From Sulfitobacter maritimus (GTDB lineage Bacteria; Pseudomonadota; Alphaproteobacteria; Rhodobacterales; Rhodobacteraceae), in contig NZ_JABVBB010000038.1 in the NCBI RefSeq assembly GCF_013346665.1, forward strand, positions 1 through 64,000: 64,000 nt of DNA. The letters run 5' to 3'. Below the pieces are notes generated by a model that was not told the DNA's origin, made no database searches, and saw nothing but the letters and a program-made list of their open reading frames with translations. This document shows, piece by piece, positions 20,013-29,055 of the stretch; the stretch's first letter is position 1; every line of letters begins with the position of its first letter. The translations under genes and the position numbers were made by a program.

Positions 20013-20933
20013 TCACCCGTCGAAATTCACCTTGGCATCGGACGGCATCTCATCAAGGAACTGCTGATCGACCCCCTCAATATTCACGGTCGAAGAACGG
20101 TCAATCGCGGCAATCAGGGCAAAGCTCTTGTCGGGATACCGCCCAGCCATCAACAACCGCTTATAGGCCAGTGGCATCGCCGCGCCGCCCTCTTCGCGCG
20201 GGACACGGGTAACCACTTCATCAAACCTGATCCCCTTGGTCGCCTGTACCTCGCGAAAGGCGTAGTTCAGCATATCTTCAAAATCCGGGCCGCCTGCGAA
20301 CTGCTTCAGCGGACGGCCAATGCTGCTGCGGGCATTCGCCCAGCCCCACCATCGGGTATAAAAGGACTTCTCACCAACCTCGGTACAGATCCAACCGTTC
20401 GGCGAGTCGCGATAGACCAGAACATAGGGCCGGATAACACGAAAAGCCTCGCTTTCAAGCCGCCCTCGGCTGTGGGTCCAGGCATCGAGCGCCGCTTGCA
20501 GCATCGGAGACCCGCCATCCCAAAGCAGGGTCAATGGCTGCTGTTGCTGATAAAACGACCAGCCCTTCTGGTCAGCATAAGAAAGCCTCTGCAATCCGTG
20601 CGTGTGGCGCGACTTGCCTTCGATCCACAACTTTCCCCGCGCCAGAATATCCCGCGCCGCGGGCAGCGCATCAATCGCGGCAGGGGTGAGGGAGTAGCGA
20701 CGCGCGTCAATCTCAAACAGCGGCGTTCCCATCGCATCTTCCAACTGCTGGATATGACGCCGCACGGTCTGCCGGGTGCTGTTTAGCTCCAACACGGCAT
20801 GGCTAAGATTCAACGTGTTTGCCAAAGTGACGAAGGAGCGGATCATCTCGAACAAAAGCGGCGGTGCCGGCTCTTTTAAAGAGAGGGGCGGCACCGGATG
20901 TACGGGTTCGTGAAGTGGCAAATGTTGGTTCAT
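20013..20933 (-). CDS. LysR-like HTH protein with unrecognised C-terminal domain
   Basis: A 306-residue protein. Residues about 28-90 are a LysR-type winged helix (SFVTLANTLNLSHAVLELNSTRQTVRRHIQQLE, then PLFEIDARRYSLTPA), but the remaining 210 residues lack the LysR effector-domain pattern and are rich in Trp and Tyr (KGWSFYQQQQP, SFYTRWWGWANAR). It may be a roseobacter-specific regulator in which an LTTR DNA-binding domain is joined to a different sensor domain. It is divergent from the small HTH gene at 21085 with 151 bases between the two starts, which may hold a shared operator. Confidence 0.7.
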   Translation of the reverse strand: MNQHLPLHEPVHPVPPLSLKEPAPPLLFEMIRSFVTLANTLNLSHAVLELNSTRQTVRRHIQQLEDAMGTPLFEIDARRYSLTPAAIDALPAARDILARGKLWIEGKSRHTHGLQRLSYADQKGWSFYQQQQPLTLLWDGGSPMLQAALDAWTHSRGRLESEAFRVIRPYVLVYRDSPNGWICTEVGEKSFYTRWWGWANARSSIGRPLKQFAGGPDFEDMLNYAFREVQATKGIRFDEVVTRVPREEGGAAMPLAYKRLLMAGRYPDKSFALIAAIDRSSTVNIEGVDQQFLDEMPSDAKVNFDG

Positions 20934-21084
20934 AGGGGCCTGATGGTACAGTAATCACCCATCACTGCAACGATTTTCACCTATCAGTTAAATAAAAATG
21001 AACGGAAAGCACACATATCTGTGCAATTGAACGCTAACTTCCACTGAGTACTGAATTAAGAAGCACAACTAGAGGTACTCACTT

Positions 21085-21444
21085 ATGGCTCATCCCGTAG
21101 ATGCACATGTAGGTCTGCGGCTTAAACAAGCGCGCACCCTGCGCCGCATGTCTCAGACTGACGTGGCGCGCAAGCTCGACCTGTCTTTTCAGCAGATCCA
21201 AAAATACGAAATCGGTTCCAATCGGGTCGCGGCCAGCCGCTTGTTTGATCTGGCGCAGATATTGGACGTGACCCCCGGATATTTCTTCGAGGGCATGGAA
21301 GAAGCCGAAGGCAAAGGCGAGCGCAAAGATCCAACGATGGACATCGTCAACGCTATCGCATCCATCAAGGATGACGGCGTAAAGACCCGTATTCTAACGT
21401 TTATCGAAGACGTCGCGGGCGTGACCGTTGCACGTCGTGGCTAG
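21085..21444 (+). CDS. XRE-family HTH regulator, PraR-like
   Basis: A 119-residue protein with an N-terminal helix-turn-helix. The stretch HVGLRLKQARTLRRMSQTDVARKLDLSFQQIQKYEIGSNR (given in the protein at residues 8-47) closely resembles PraR and related alphaproteobacterial regulators, which in rhizobia control biofilm, quorum sensing and symbiosis genes. The C-terminal half (residues 70-119) is acidic and helical and probably mediates dimerisation. The start codon context is weak (GAGGTACTCACTTATG). It sits between the LysR-like gene and smc without an operon partner. Confidence 0.85.
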   Translation: MAHPVDAHVGLRLKQARTLRRMSQTDVARKLDLSFQQIQKYEIGSNRVAASRLFDLAQILDVTPGYFFEGMEEAEGKGERKDPTMDIVNAIASIKDDGVKTRILTFIEDVAGVTVARRG

Positions 21445-21550
21445 GATAGCTGCTCCCGACGGGGGCGCGCAGCCTCCCCCGGCAACGCGCGGGCTTTAAC
21501 CCGCATCGGTGATTATCTCCGCCTGATAAGGCGAGAGTTCCCGACCTATA

Positions 21551-24500
21551 TCACGCAACCAGCGTTTCCGCTTTTTTCAAATCGACAGAGACCAGCTGAC
21601 TGACCCCCTGCTCCGCCATGGTCACGCCAAACAGCCGATCCATACGCGCCATTGTCACCGCGTGGTGGGTGATAATGAGGAATCGCGTGTCCGTCCGGCG
21701 GCACATTTCGTCCAGCAGATCACAGAACCGGGTCACATTTGCGTCATCAAGCGGGGCATCGACCTCGTCCAGCACACAAATCGGCGCCGGATTGGCAAGG
21801 AATACCGCGAAGATCAGCGCCATTGCGGTCAAGGTCTGCTCACCACCAGACAGCAAGCTCAGGGTGCTGAGCCGTTTGCCCGGCGGCTGACACATGATCT
21901 CCAGACCTGCCTCAAGGGGATCGTCGCTTTCGACCATCACCAAATTGGCCTCGCCGCCGCCGAAGAGATGGGTGAACAACATCGAGAAATTGGCGTTCAC
22001 CTGCTCAAAGGCCGTCAGCAACCGCTCCCGGCCCTCTCGGTTCAGCCCCGCGATCCCGCTGCGCAATGTCTTGATCGCCTCTTCAAGATCGCCCTTTTCG
22101 GTAAACAGGTTGTCGTGCTCCTCCTGCACCGCCTTAGCATCATCCTCAGCCCGCAGGTTTACCGCACCCAGTGAATCGCGCTGACGCTTGTGGCGATTCA
22201 CCTCCTCTTCCAACGTCTCAATGGCGGGAATCTCGGCGGCCTCGATTTTCAGCGACGAAAGAAGTTGCCCTGCGGTCATCTGGCGGTCATCACTGATCCG
22301 GCTTTCCGCCAGTTCCACGGTTTCGCGAGCGGCATCGTTGCGGGCCTCTGCCCGCGCACGGGCTTCGCGTGCGTCAGAGGCTTGGCGTTCCGCATCGCGT
22401 TCGGCGGCGGTAGCGGCTTTCAGGGCAGTCTCTGCTGCTGCCAAAGTCTCTGTTGCGTGGGCGCGACGGGCTTCAGCGCTGGCAATCGCCTCTGACAGTT
22501 CTTCGCGTTTGGCGGCGATCTCGGCGGGCGCGGCGCTGGCTTCGGCCAACTCCGCTTCTGACGCAGTCTTGCGCTCCACCAACTCGGTTGAGCGTTTCTC
22601 AGCCGTTTCTAACCGCTGGCGCCAACTGGTGACCTCTTGCGTCACCTCGCCCTGCCGTTTGCGGCGGGCCTCCCCCTCGCGGCGCAGTTCGTCATGCGCG
22701 GCGCGGCGGGTCATCATGGTGATGCGCGCGGCTTCGACCGTCATGCGCAGATCGTCCACCGCTGCCCGTGCCGCGGCCAAATCCTCCAACTCTGCCAAAG
22801 CCTGCTCTGCCTCTTGAACCTCGGCGCGGGCGGCAGTTGCGGTATCCTCGTGACGCTTTACGGCCAGACCCAGTGATTCGAGTTTGCTTTGCAAAAGGTT
22901 GCGATCTGCTTCGGCACGGCTCAGGGCGCGGCCTGCATCAGCCACCTGTCGGTCTGCATCGCGGCGCGCGTCGCGGGCGCGTTTGTCGGCCTCGGCCTGC
23001 TCAGCCAATTGTTTTTGCAATGCCTCATGTGCCTCGCGGGCGACATCGGCGCGCTGGCGGGCCTGCGCCAATGCCTGTTTCAAAACCTCAAGCCGGTTAA
23101 GCTGCTGCAACCGCAGCGCTGCTGCCGAAGGCGCATCTTCGGCAGCAGCGCGGAATCCGTCCCACCGCCACAGATCGCCATCGACAGACACCAACCGCTG
23201 CCCCGGCAACAGCGTGGCCTGCAGGTGGTGTCCTTGGTTCGCATCGACAAGGCCGACTTGGCTCATTCGCCGCGAAAGCACGCCGGGGATCGTCACATGC
23301 GCAGTGAGCGGTGTGGCCCCATCTGGCAGCGGCTGCGCCTGCGCGTAGGCGGGCAGCATGGCCCAACCCGACGGTCCCTCCCTGGCCACTTCAGGTGCGC
23401 GAAGATCATCGGCCAACGCGGCGCCAAGCGCCTTTTCAAACCCCTGTTCGACTTGCAACTGGTCAAGGATCTGCCCGCCCTCAGCGGCATCCCGCTCAAC
23501 AAGCTTTGCCAAAGCTGCGGCCTCAGCCCGCAACGCGTTCATCTCGCCCTCCGCCTCAGAACGCTCCGCCCGCGCTTCAGCCTCGCGCATTTGCGTGTCT
23601 GTGCGGGCGTCCTCTGCCGCAATAAGGGCCGCGTCCGCAGCAGCGGCGGCAACGATGGCAGCCTGTTCGGCTTGTTGCGCTGCCGCGAAGTCATCCTTCG
23701 CCTTGTTCAGCGTGGCTTGGCTCTGTGCCACGGTCTCGCGGGCCTTGCGACCCTCGGCCTCAGCCCTCTCAAGAGTTCGACGGCTGTCCTGCAACAGCCG
23801 TTCGGCAGAACTGTGTCGGGCCGCCAGCCGGGCGACGTCTTCGGTCTGCTGGGCCAGCTCACCTTCCCGCGCCTGCAGGACACTTGCGGCGGCCTGTGCG
23901 GCTTCGGCAGCGGCTGCAAGCGTAGCCTCATGCCCCTCGTCTGACTGGGCTAAATCCTGCGCTTCGAGTTCTAGGCGATTGATCGTCTCATGGGCGTCGC
24001 GGTTCAACTCCCCTTCGCGTTCGATGTCCCTGCTAAGCTGCGCGATGCGGCCATTCAGCACCTCAATCAACGTGCGCGCCCGGTCCTCCTGCTCGGCCAA
24101 TGTGTCCCGCTGCGTCGTGACGCGTTGCAAAATCGCCGTGGCGATGGCCTCTTCCTCGCGCAAGACGGGCAAGGCATCTTCGGCCTCCATCCGAGCTTTG
24201 GCCATGTCGCGCACCGCGGCTTCGGCCTGCGCGGTGGCGGCGACACGGTCGCGCAGCGCTTCCTCTGCTGCGGTGCGGGCCTCATCAGCCTCGCGCCAGC
24301 GGCGGTAAAGCAGCATGCCTTCGCCCCGCCGCAACGCATCGCCGATTTCGCGGTAGCGGGCGGCTTGGCGTGCCTGGCGGGCCAAGGTTGCCAGCTGCGC
24401 GGCAAGCTGGTCGATGACATCATCAACCCGCGCGAGGTTGGTCTCTGCACTGTTTAATTTGAGTTCGGCCTCATGCCGACGCTGGTAAAGGCCAGAGATG

Positions 24501-25006
24501 CCCGCCGCTTCTTCCAAGATACGACGGCGGCTTTTCGGCTTGGCGTTGATCAGTTCTGCGATCTGGCCCTGCCGAACCAATGCCGGACTATGCGCCCCCG
24601 TCGACGCGTCGGCAAAAAGCATCTGCACATCGCGGGCGCGCACATCTTTGCCGTTCACCTTATAGGCACTGCCCACGTCCCGCGTGATGCGGCGGACGAT
24701 CTCAAGCGCGTCGTGCTGGTTGAACCCGGCAGGCGCCAGACGGTCGCGATTGTCCAGATGCAGCGACACTTCGGCGAAGTTTCGGGCGGGCCGCGACGCG
24801 GCGCCTGCAAAGATCACATCTTCCATCCCGCCGCCGCGCATCGCGGTCGGTCGGTTTTCCCCCATGACCCAGCGAAGCGCTTCGAGCAGGTTGGATTTGC
24901 CGCAGCCATTCGGCCCGACGACCCCGGTGAGCCCGTCCGAGATGACAAGGTCTGTCGGGTCGACGAAGCTTTTAAAGCCCGTCAGTCTGAGTTTGGAAAA
25001 GCGCAA
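21551..25006 (-). CDS. smc: Chromosome segregation protein SMC
   Basis: A 1151-residue condensin ATPase that compacts and segregates the chromosome with ScpA and ScpB. The N-terminal head has the Walker A motif GPNGCGKS at residues 31-38. Two long Ala/Glu/Arg-rich coiled coils (about 165-500 and 650-980) flank a hinge around 520-650. The C-terminal head has LSGGEQTLTAMALIF and the Walker B stretch CVLDEVDAPLDDANV. The start is TTG at 25004-25006: the protein begins MRFSKLRLTGFKSFVDP, the family's usual N-terminus, and no ATG lies close enough upstream. Confidence 0.97.
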   Translation of the reverse strand: MRFSKLRLTGFKSFVDPTDLVISDGLTGVVGPNGCGKSNLLEALRWVMGENRPTAMRGGGMEDVIFAGAASRPARNFAEVSLHLDNRDRLAPAGFNQHDALEIVRRITRDVGSAYKVNGKDVRARDVQMLFADASTGAHSPALVRQGQIAELINAKPKSRRRILEEAAGISGLYQRRHEAELKLNSAETNLARVDDVIDQLAAQLATLARQARQAARYREIGDALRRGEGMLLYRRWREADEARTAAEEALRDRVAATAQAEAAVRDMAKARMEAEDALPVLREEEAIATAILQRVTTQRDTLAEQEDRARTLIEVLNGRIAQLSRDIEREGELNRDAHETINRLELEAQDLAQSDEGHEATLAAAAEAAQAAASVLQAREGELAQQTEDVARLAARHSSAERLLQDSRRTLERAEAEGRKARETVAQSQATLNKAKDDFAAAQQAEQAAIVAAAAADAALIAAEDARTDTQMREAEARAERSEAEGEMNALRAEAAALAKLVERDAAEGGQILDQLQVEQGFEKALGAALADDLRAPEVAREGPSGWAMLPAYAQAQPLPDGATPLTAHVTIPGVLSRRMSQVGLVDANQGHHLQATLLPGQRLVSVDGDLWRWDGFRAAAEDAPSAAALRLQQLNRLEVLKQALAQARQRADVAREAHEALQKQLAEQAEADKRARDARRDADRQVADAGRALSRAEADRNLLQSKLESLGLAVKRHEDTATAARAEVQEAEQALAELEDLAAARAAVDDLRMTVEAARITMMTRRAAHDELRREGEARRKRQGEVTQEVTSWRQRLETAEKRSTELVERKTASEAELAEASAAPAEIAAKREELSEAIASAEARRAHATETLAAAETALKAATAAERDAERQASDAREARARAEARNDAARETVELAESRISDDRQMTAGQLLSSLKIEAAEIPAIETLEEEVNRHKRQRDSLGAVNLRAEDDAKAVQEEHDNLFTEKGDLEEAIKTLRSGIAGLNREGRERLLTAFEQVNANFSMLFTHLFGGGEANLVMVESDDPLEAGLEIMCQPPGKRLSTLSLLSGGEQTLTAMALIFAVFLANPAPICVLDEVDAPLDDANVTRFCDLLDEMCRRTDTRFLIITHHAVTMARMDRLFGVTMAEQGVSQLVSVDLKKAETLVA

Positions 25007-25130
25007 GTTTGACCTGTCGTATCTGATTCTCGCCTGAGCGGCGAACTTGCCGTTGGGCGGGGGGGCAAGTCAATCAAAAGCCCCAAGGGGAAGGGCTGCG
25101 TCGGCGGTTATCCACAAGATATTGTCTGCA

Positions 25131-25535
25131 TTATAATGCCGAGCAGGTGATATCGACATCAATTTGCCTGTCGAGCACGCCCGCGGTTCCCGGCACCGGC
25201 GCGCATTCGAGCGCCATGCGCCCTTCCCGCGGTTTCTTTCGACCTTTGCCACAGTCCAGCAGGCCAAGAGCCAGCGCCTGATCCCCTCGCACCTCAGTCA
25301 CCTCGCAACCGCTGACCAGTGCCATGGCCTTACCCGCGCGGGCGCGGATTGGGCCAAAGCGGGGGGCATATTGCATGTTGATCCGCATCGCCTCCGCCAG
25401 TTCGTCACGCACGCGGACGTCAAAGGTCGACCCCTCAACCGTCACCCGTGTGGCGGGGAGGCCACGAAAATGGGGTCCCGCGGTGTTGCAGGCCAAAAGC
25501 ACACTTAAAAAGAAGAGAGAGGTGATCCATCGCAT
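25131..25535 (-). CDS. Putative lipoprotein of unknown function
   Basis: A 134-residue protein from the ATG at 25535, beginning MRWITSLFFLSVLLAC, a signal peptide with lipobox LLAC (Cys16). An in-frame ATG at 25550 would add five residues (MIHPHD); neither has a clear ribosome binding site. The mature domain holds three further cysteines, including SGCEV and LLDCGK, which could form disulfides in the periplasm. No family is recognised. It lies between smc and atpF on the same strand, but terminator-like sequence separates it from atpF. Confidence 0.65.
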   Translation of the reverse strand: MRWITSLFFLSVLLACNTAGPHFRGLPATRVTVEGSTFDVRVRDELAEAMRINMQYAPRFGPIRARAGKAMALVSGCEVTEVRGDQALALGLLDCGKGRKKPREGRMALECAPVPGTAGVLDRQIDVDITCSAL

Positions 25536-25584
25536 ATCGTGAGGGTGGATCATCGCGGTTAACAAAACCTTACCCGCCAAAGAA

Positions 25585-25609
25585 AAAGCCCCGGCGGAAC
25601 CGGGGCTTT
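25585..25609 (-). terminator. Rho-independent terminator of the atp F0 operon
   Basis: AAAGCCCCGG (25585-25594) pairs with CCGGGGCTTT (25600-25609) across a five-base loop. On the minus strand the stem is followed by a T-rich run. It lies about 20 bases after the atpF stop. Confidence 0.9.
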
Positions 25610-25630
25610 CTTAACTCAATATTAAGCAGC

Positions 25631-26203
25631 TTAGTGCAGCTTGGCTTCGACCTGTGCGATGCCATCGTCGATCAGCTTGTTGCTCTGCGCGGCGGTCATC
25701 TGCTTGGCGATCACGTCGCGCGCCGCAGCCACGGCAATGGTCACGGCCTGGTCGCGGACTTCCTTCACAGCGGCGGCCTCGGCCGAGCTGATCTGGTCCT
25801 TCGCGGCGGCCATACGACGCTCAAGCGATTTGGCCATATCCGCCCGCGCCTGTTCGGCGGCGAGACGGGCATCTTCCTTAGCGGAAGACACGATGCGGTC
25901 CGCTTGGTCCTGCACCTCTTTCTGCTTGCGCTCGTAAGAGGCCAACAGGGTTTGCGCTTCTTCACGCAGAGCGCGGGCTTCTTCAAGCTCGGTCTTGATG
26001 CCCTCTGACCGTTTGTCGAGCATACCGACGAGCAGGCTTGGCACCTTGAAGTAGATCAAGATCCCGAGGAACAGCAGGAACGCGAGCAACACGATGAAGT
26101 CCGTGTTGCGCAGCGAGAAGAAAGGCCCGGTGGCCGCAAAAGCAGGCGAAGCCACCACGCCAGCGAGCAGGGTCGAAAGTGCCAGGCGCATGGATTTGGT
26201 CAT
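25631..26203 (-). CDS. atpF: F0F1 ATP synthase subunit b
   Basis: A peripheral-stalk subunit that holds F1 against rotation. The protein has 190 residues with an N-terminal signal-like stretch, a membrane helix at about 33-53 (TDFIVLLAFLLFLGILIYF) and a long Ala/Glu/Lys/Arg-rich coiled coil to the C-terminus. It lies three bases downstream of the b' gene and ends the F0 operon. A separate F1 operon is expected elsewhere, as is usual in alphaproteobacteria. Confidence 0.95.
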   Translation of the reverse strand: MTKSMRLALSTLLAGVVASPAFAATGPFFSLRNTDFIVLLAFLLFLGILIYFKVPSLLVGMLDKRSEGIKTELEEARALREEAQTLLASYERKQKEVQDQADRIVSSAKEDARLAAEQARADMAKSLERRMAAAKDQISSAEAAAVKEVRDQAVTIAVAAARDVIAKQMTAAQSNKLIDDGIAQVEAKLH

Positions 26204-26206
26204 GGC

Positions 26207-26764
26207 TTATCCTTTCATCCGCGCATCGACGGCGGCATCAACAGTGGTTGCATCTGCCGTACCACCCAAAGCGATAACGAGGGCTTCGGCGGTGTCTTTG
26301 GCAACGGCTTGTACGTTTTCCATAGCACCGGCGCGGATTTCGGCGATGGCTTTTTCCGACTCTGCCACTTGCGCGGCAATCTCGGCGTCAGCCTTGGCCA
26401 TTTCGGCATCCAGATCAGCCTGCATGTCCGCTTTTGCTTGGGCCACGATCTGCTGTGCCTCGGCACGGGCGTCGATCAGGGCCTTGTCATAGGCGGCTTC
26501 GGCTTCCTGTGCTTTGACCTTGAGGTCTTCGGCAGCCGCGATGTCATTGGTGATGGTCCCCTGGCGTTCCGCCAGAACCGCACCGATACGCGGCAGAGCC
26601 ACGCGCGACAGGATCAGGTAGGTGGCGATCAGCGCCAGGATCAGCCAGAAAATCTGGTTGCCCCAGTGATCGAAGTTCAGCTGCGGCATGCCCGGCGTTT
26701 CGGCGGCATGGGTCGCAATGCCGGTCGCGTCGGCCAGCCCGTCGCTGGTTGTTACAGTTGCCAT
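26207..26764 (-). CDS. F0F1 ATP synthase subunit b'
   Basis: The second, diverged b-type stalk subunit, which forms a heterodimer with b in photosynthetic bacteria and their relatives. It has 185 residues, with a membrane helix at about 35-55 ([18 protein letters not shown]) preceded by a 30-residue cytoplasmic or periplasmic lead, then an Ala/Asp/Glu-rich coiled coil ([18 protein letters not shown]). Often annotated atpF' or atpG. It lies between atpE and atpF on the minus strand, 90 bases after atpE, with a possible attenuating hairpin in that gap. Confidence 0.94.
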   Translation of the reverse strand: MATVTTSDGLADATGIATHAAETPGMPQLNFDHWGNQIFWLILALIATYLILSRVALPRIGAVLAERQGTITNDIAAAEDLKVKAQEAEAAYDKALIDARAEAQQIVAQAKADMQADLDAEMAKADAEIAAQVAESEKAIAEIRAGAMENVQAVAKDTAEALVIALGGTADATTVDAAVDARMKG

Positions 26765-26798
26765 CGTGGCTTCTCCTTGGAAACTTTGCCGTTACAGC

Positions 26799-26828
26799 CG
26801 GGCAGACACGGCGTTGCGCGCCTGCCCG
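26799..26828 (-). promoter_or_regulatory. Hairpin between atpE and the b' gene
   Basis: CGGGCAG (26799-26805) pairs with CTGCCCG (26822-26828), a seven-base-pair stem with a GC-rich loop and no T run. It lies just after atpE, where a partial terminator or 3' stabiliser would raise subunit c output over b and b'. The function is an inference. Confidence 0.35.
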
Positions 26829-26854
26829 CTCGTAAGGATTACAGTTCCGAGAGC

Positions 26855-27079
26855 TTAGACAGCGAACATCAGCAGCAGAGCGACGAGGAACGAGAAGATC
26901 CCCAGAGCTTCTGCAAACGCGATGCCGATGAACAGGGTCGCTGTCTGGCTTGCGGCTGCCGATGGGTTGCGCAGTGCGCCGGACAGGAAGTTGGCGGCAA
27001 CGTTGCCGACACCCAGGGCTGCGATGCCTGTGCCGAGACCTGCAATGCCTGCGCCGATATGTGCGAGTTGACCTTCCAT
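26855..27079 (-). CDS. atpE: F0F1 ATP synthase subunit c
   Basis: The proton-carrying ring subunit: 74 residues, two transmembrane helices joined by a polar loop (LRNPSAA). The proton-binding carboxylate is Glu57 in [15 protein letters not shown]. Gly-rich packing motif [17 protein letters not shown] lies in helix 1. Nothing suggests a sodium-binding variant. It lies 64 bases after atpB in the atpI-B-E-F'-F order, with a clear GGAGA ribosome binding site. Confidence 0.97.
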   Translation of the reverse strand: MEGQLAHIGAGIAGLGTGIAALGVGNVAANFLSGALRNPSAAASQTATLFIGIAFAEALGIFSFLVALLLMFAV

Positions 27080-27143
27080 GGGGGTATCTCCTTACGATTG
27101 GAAGTTAAAACTTTGGCGGGAAACCCCGCCGTTGTTGGGGTTG

Positions 27144-27905
27144 TTAGTGTGCGGGGTGCAGCGCGTCCTTGAGGTACACGCATGTCAGGATGGTAAAGAC
27201 ATAGGCCTGAATAAAGGCCACCAGCACTTCGAGACCGTACATCGCGGTGATCGCGACGACCGACACTGGCGAGATCACTGCGATGGCAGCAAAACCAGCG
27301 AAAACTTTGATCACCGCGTGGCCCGCCATGACGTTACCCGCCAGACGAATGGAGTGGCTAACAGGGCGCACGAAATAGCTGATCAATTCGATGATCGCCA
27401 GCACCGGACGCAGAGCCAGAGGCGCCGAGGACACCCAGAAGAGGCTGAGGAACGCCGCGCCGTTTTTGACAAAGCCGACCACGGTCACGGTGATGAACAC
27501 CGCCAGTGCCAAGACCACAGTCACAGCGAAGTGGGACGTCGGCGTAAAGGCTGTCGGGATCAGGCCGAGGAAGTTGGCCATTACGATGAACATGAACAAG
27601 GTCATGATGTAGGGGAAGAACTTCAGCCCTTCTTTGCCGCAGATGTCTTCGACCATCTTGTGGATGAAGCCATAAGCCAGTTCCGCGACCGATTGCATCC
27701 GGCCTGGCACGACAGAGCGACGCGCGCTGCCCAACACCAGCAGGGCGAAGGTCGCCAGAACCGCCAGCGCCATCCAGAAAGTGGCGTTGGTGATGGTGTA
27801 CCAAGCAACGGAAGCATCGTCACCAAAGAGCGGCGATACGATGAACTGGTCCATCGGGTGGAATTCCAGACCGCCTGTTTCTGCGCCTTCTGTCGTCGTT
27901 GCCAT
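27144..27905 (-). CDS. atpB: F0F1 ATP synthase subunit a
   Basis: The stator membrane subunit that provides the two proton half-channels against the c-ring. The protein has 253 residues and about six membrane helices. The essential Arg is in [14 protein letters not shown]. Conserved segments [14 protein letters not shown] and the C-terminal [19 protein letters not shown] are present. It starts two bases from the end of atpI on the same strand, so the two are probably cotranscribed and coupled. Confidence 0.97.
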   Translation of the reverse strand: MATTTEGAETGGLEFHPMDQFIVSPLFGDDASVAWYTITNATFWMALAVLATFALLVLGSARRSVVPGRMQSVAELAYGFIHKMVEDICGKEGLKFFPYIMTLFMFIVMANFLGLIPTAFTPTSHFAVTVVLALAVFITVTVVGFVKNGAAFLSLFWVSSAPLALRPVLAIIELISYFVRPVSHSIRLAGNVMAGHAVIKVFAGFAAIAVISPVSVVAITAMYGLEVLVAFIQAYVFTILTCVYLKDALHPAH

Positions 27906-27906
27906 C

Positions 27907-28257
27907 TCAGGCTCCCTCGTCCTTGCCCGAATGGGGCGTATCCTGTTCGGCCGGTTCGGCCTGTTGTTTACCCTGGATTTCCTCAGCGGTGCGGAGCATC
28001 GTCTTCACCCCCGCCGCAAGGCCCAGCATTACAAATAGCACCATGAAGATGGGCAGCGTGCCAAAGAGCACATCCAGCCCGTATCCGATGCCGAAACCGA
28101 TCCCAAGACCGGCCACAAGTTCTATCACCATCCGCCATGCCATATTGGCCTGCGAATAATGCTCATCCGCCCGAGGCTTGGGTGCGCTGCGTTGCTTTGC
28201 AGCTGCCAGTTTGGCCTCAAGCTGCTCCATCTGCTGCCGTTGGTCCGGGCTGGTCAC
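27907..28257 (-). CDS. atpI: ATP synthase protein I
   Basis: The small membrane protein that helps assemble the c-ring: 116 residues, a charged N-terminal tail, two membrane helices (about 43-60 and 66-85) and an acidic C-terminal tail. The start is GTG at 28255-28257 with GGGGA eight bases upstream; the next in-frame ATG is ten codons later. It is the first gene of the F0 operon, whose promoter should lie in the 228-base gap toward the ArsR gene. Confidence 0.9.
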   Translation of the reverse strand: MTSPDQRQQMEQLEAKLAAAKQRSAPKPRADEHYSQANMAWRMVIELVAGLGIGFGIGYGLDVLFGTLPIFMVLFVMLGLAAGVKTMLRTAEEIQGKQQAEPAEQDTPHSGKDEGA

Positions 28258-28406
28258 ACCAAAATCCCCATCGGAATATCTGCTGCGGTGCTAATGTCAG
28301 GGGGTGTTAGAGTCAACTGCGATTAGCCTCGCAGAACTCGACGTAAAAACAGTGACTTAAGCACTCGCACCCGGAACGACAGCGGGCGGCGCTCCCGCGA
28401 ACCGCA

Positions 28407-28430
28407 CTTCATCCTTATTTAACCTGCGGG
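28407..28430 (+). repeat. Possible partial copy of the dispersed repeat
   Basis: CTTCATCCTTATTTAACC followed by TGCGGG resembles the first half of the repeat at 57552-57614, and GGGCGGCGCTCCC lies just before it. Unlike the other copies it does not follow a gene end, so this may be coincidence. Confidence 0.35.
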
Positions 28431-28485
28431 TTAAGAGACCGCTGGCAGCGCTTCCCCACACCTCCGGTCCGCGCTATGGGAGGGT

Positions 28486-28839
28486 ATGACAAAAGATCTA
28501 GATCAGGTGTTCGCCGCCCTCGCTGATCCCACGCGCCGCGCCATTCTTGCGATGCTATTGGAAGACGATATGGCAGTGACGGATGTAGCAGAGCCCTTCG
28601 AGATGTCGCTGGTGGCAATCTCAAAGCACCTCGGTGTGCTGACAGCCGCAGGGCTGATCAGTCAAGAAAAACGCGGGCGTGTGAAATGGTGCAAGCTGGA
28701 GCCAGATGCGCTGCGGGATGCGTCGATCTGGATGCAGGGGTTCGGGCAGTTCGAGCCGGTGAACCTTGAGGCCTTCGAACGCTTTCTGGAAAGCGAGTTG
28801 CCGGATGTGGTGGAAGGCGCCGCGCCACACGCGGAGTAG
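28486..28839 (+). CDS. ArsR-family transcriptional regulator
   Basis: A 117-residue winged-helix regulator. The N-terminal LADPTRRAILAMLLEDDMAVTDVAEPFEMS (in blocks across residues 12-41) and the recognition helix SLVAISKHLGVLTAAGLI are typical of the ArsR group. It has no CxC metal-sensing motif; a single cysteine (VKWCKL) follows the wing, so a metal-sensing role is not supported. It is alone, with no downstream partner, and is divergent from the atp operon. In related organisms such regulators are often next to SRPBCC-domain genes, which are absent here. Confidence 0.9.
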   Translation: MTKDLDQVFAALADPTRRAILAMLLEDDMAVTDVAEPFEMSLVAISKHLGVLTAAGLISQEKRGRVKWCKLEPDALRDASIWMQGFGQFEPVNLEAFERFLESELPDVVEGAAPHAE

Positions 28840-28895
28840 AGAGTGATCTCCCCTTGCCACGAGGTAAATAAGACAAGGGGAAGATCAATCGGCGA

Positions 28896-28973
28896 TCAGA
28901 TGACGCCGAATGCAAAACGCAAAATAGCCAAAACCACTACGATCAAACCGATCAGGTATAAAATGCTACGCAT
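28896..28973 (-). CDS. 25-residue single-TM small protein
   Basis: A short reading frame starting MRSILYLIGLIVVVLAILR and ending with FAFGVI at 28896. Nearly all of it is one membrane helix. AAAGGA lies eight bases upstream of the ATG at 28973, matching the ribosome binding sites of the long genes here. Peptides of this shape occur across roseobacter genomes, as I recall. It stands alone between the ArsR gene (convergent) and the EamA gene. The ribosome binding site and hydrophobic pattern make it plausible, but it is too short for codon statistics. Confidence 0.5.
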   Translation of the reverse strand: MRSILYLIGLIVVVLAILRFAFGVI

Positions 28974-29055
28974 GGAGTATCCTTTTACTTTGATTTCACC
29001 CCCCAACGCAGCGCCATAGGGCTGGGTTCCAGGAAAACCCAAAAATTCCGCAAAT

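Noticed and set aside
22889-23944. Long open frames opposite smc
   Set aside because: The Ala/Glu-rich coiled coil of SMC gives long antisense frames rich in Cys, Arg and Ser; not genes.
25108-25116. TTATCCACA, a perfect DnaA box between smc and the lipoprotein gene
   Set aside because: A single 9-base match is expected about every 130 kb per strand by chance; no cluster, no AT-rich unwinding region and no dnaA nearby, so no origin is claimed.
25631-28257. ATP synthase operon without F1 genes
   Set aside because: Separate F0 and F1 operons are normal in alphaproteobacteria, so nothing is missing.
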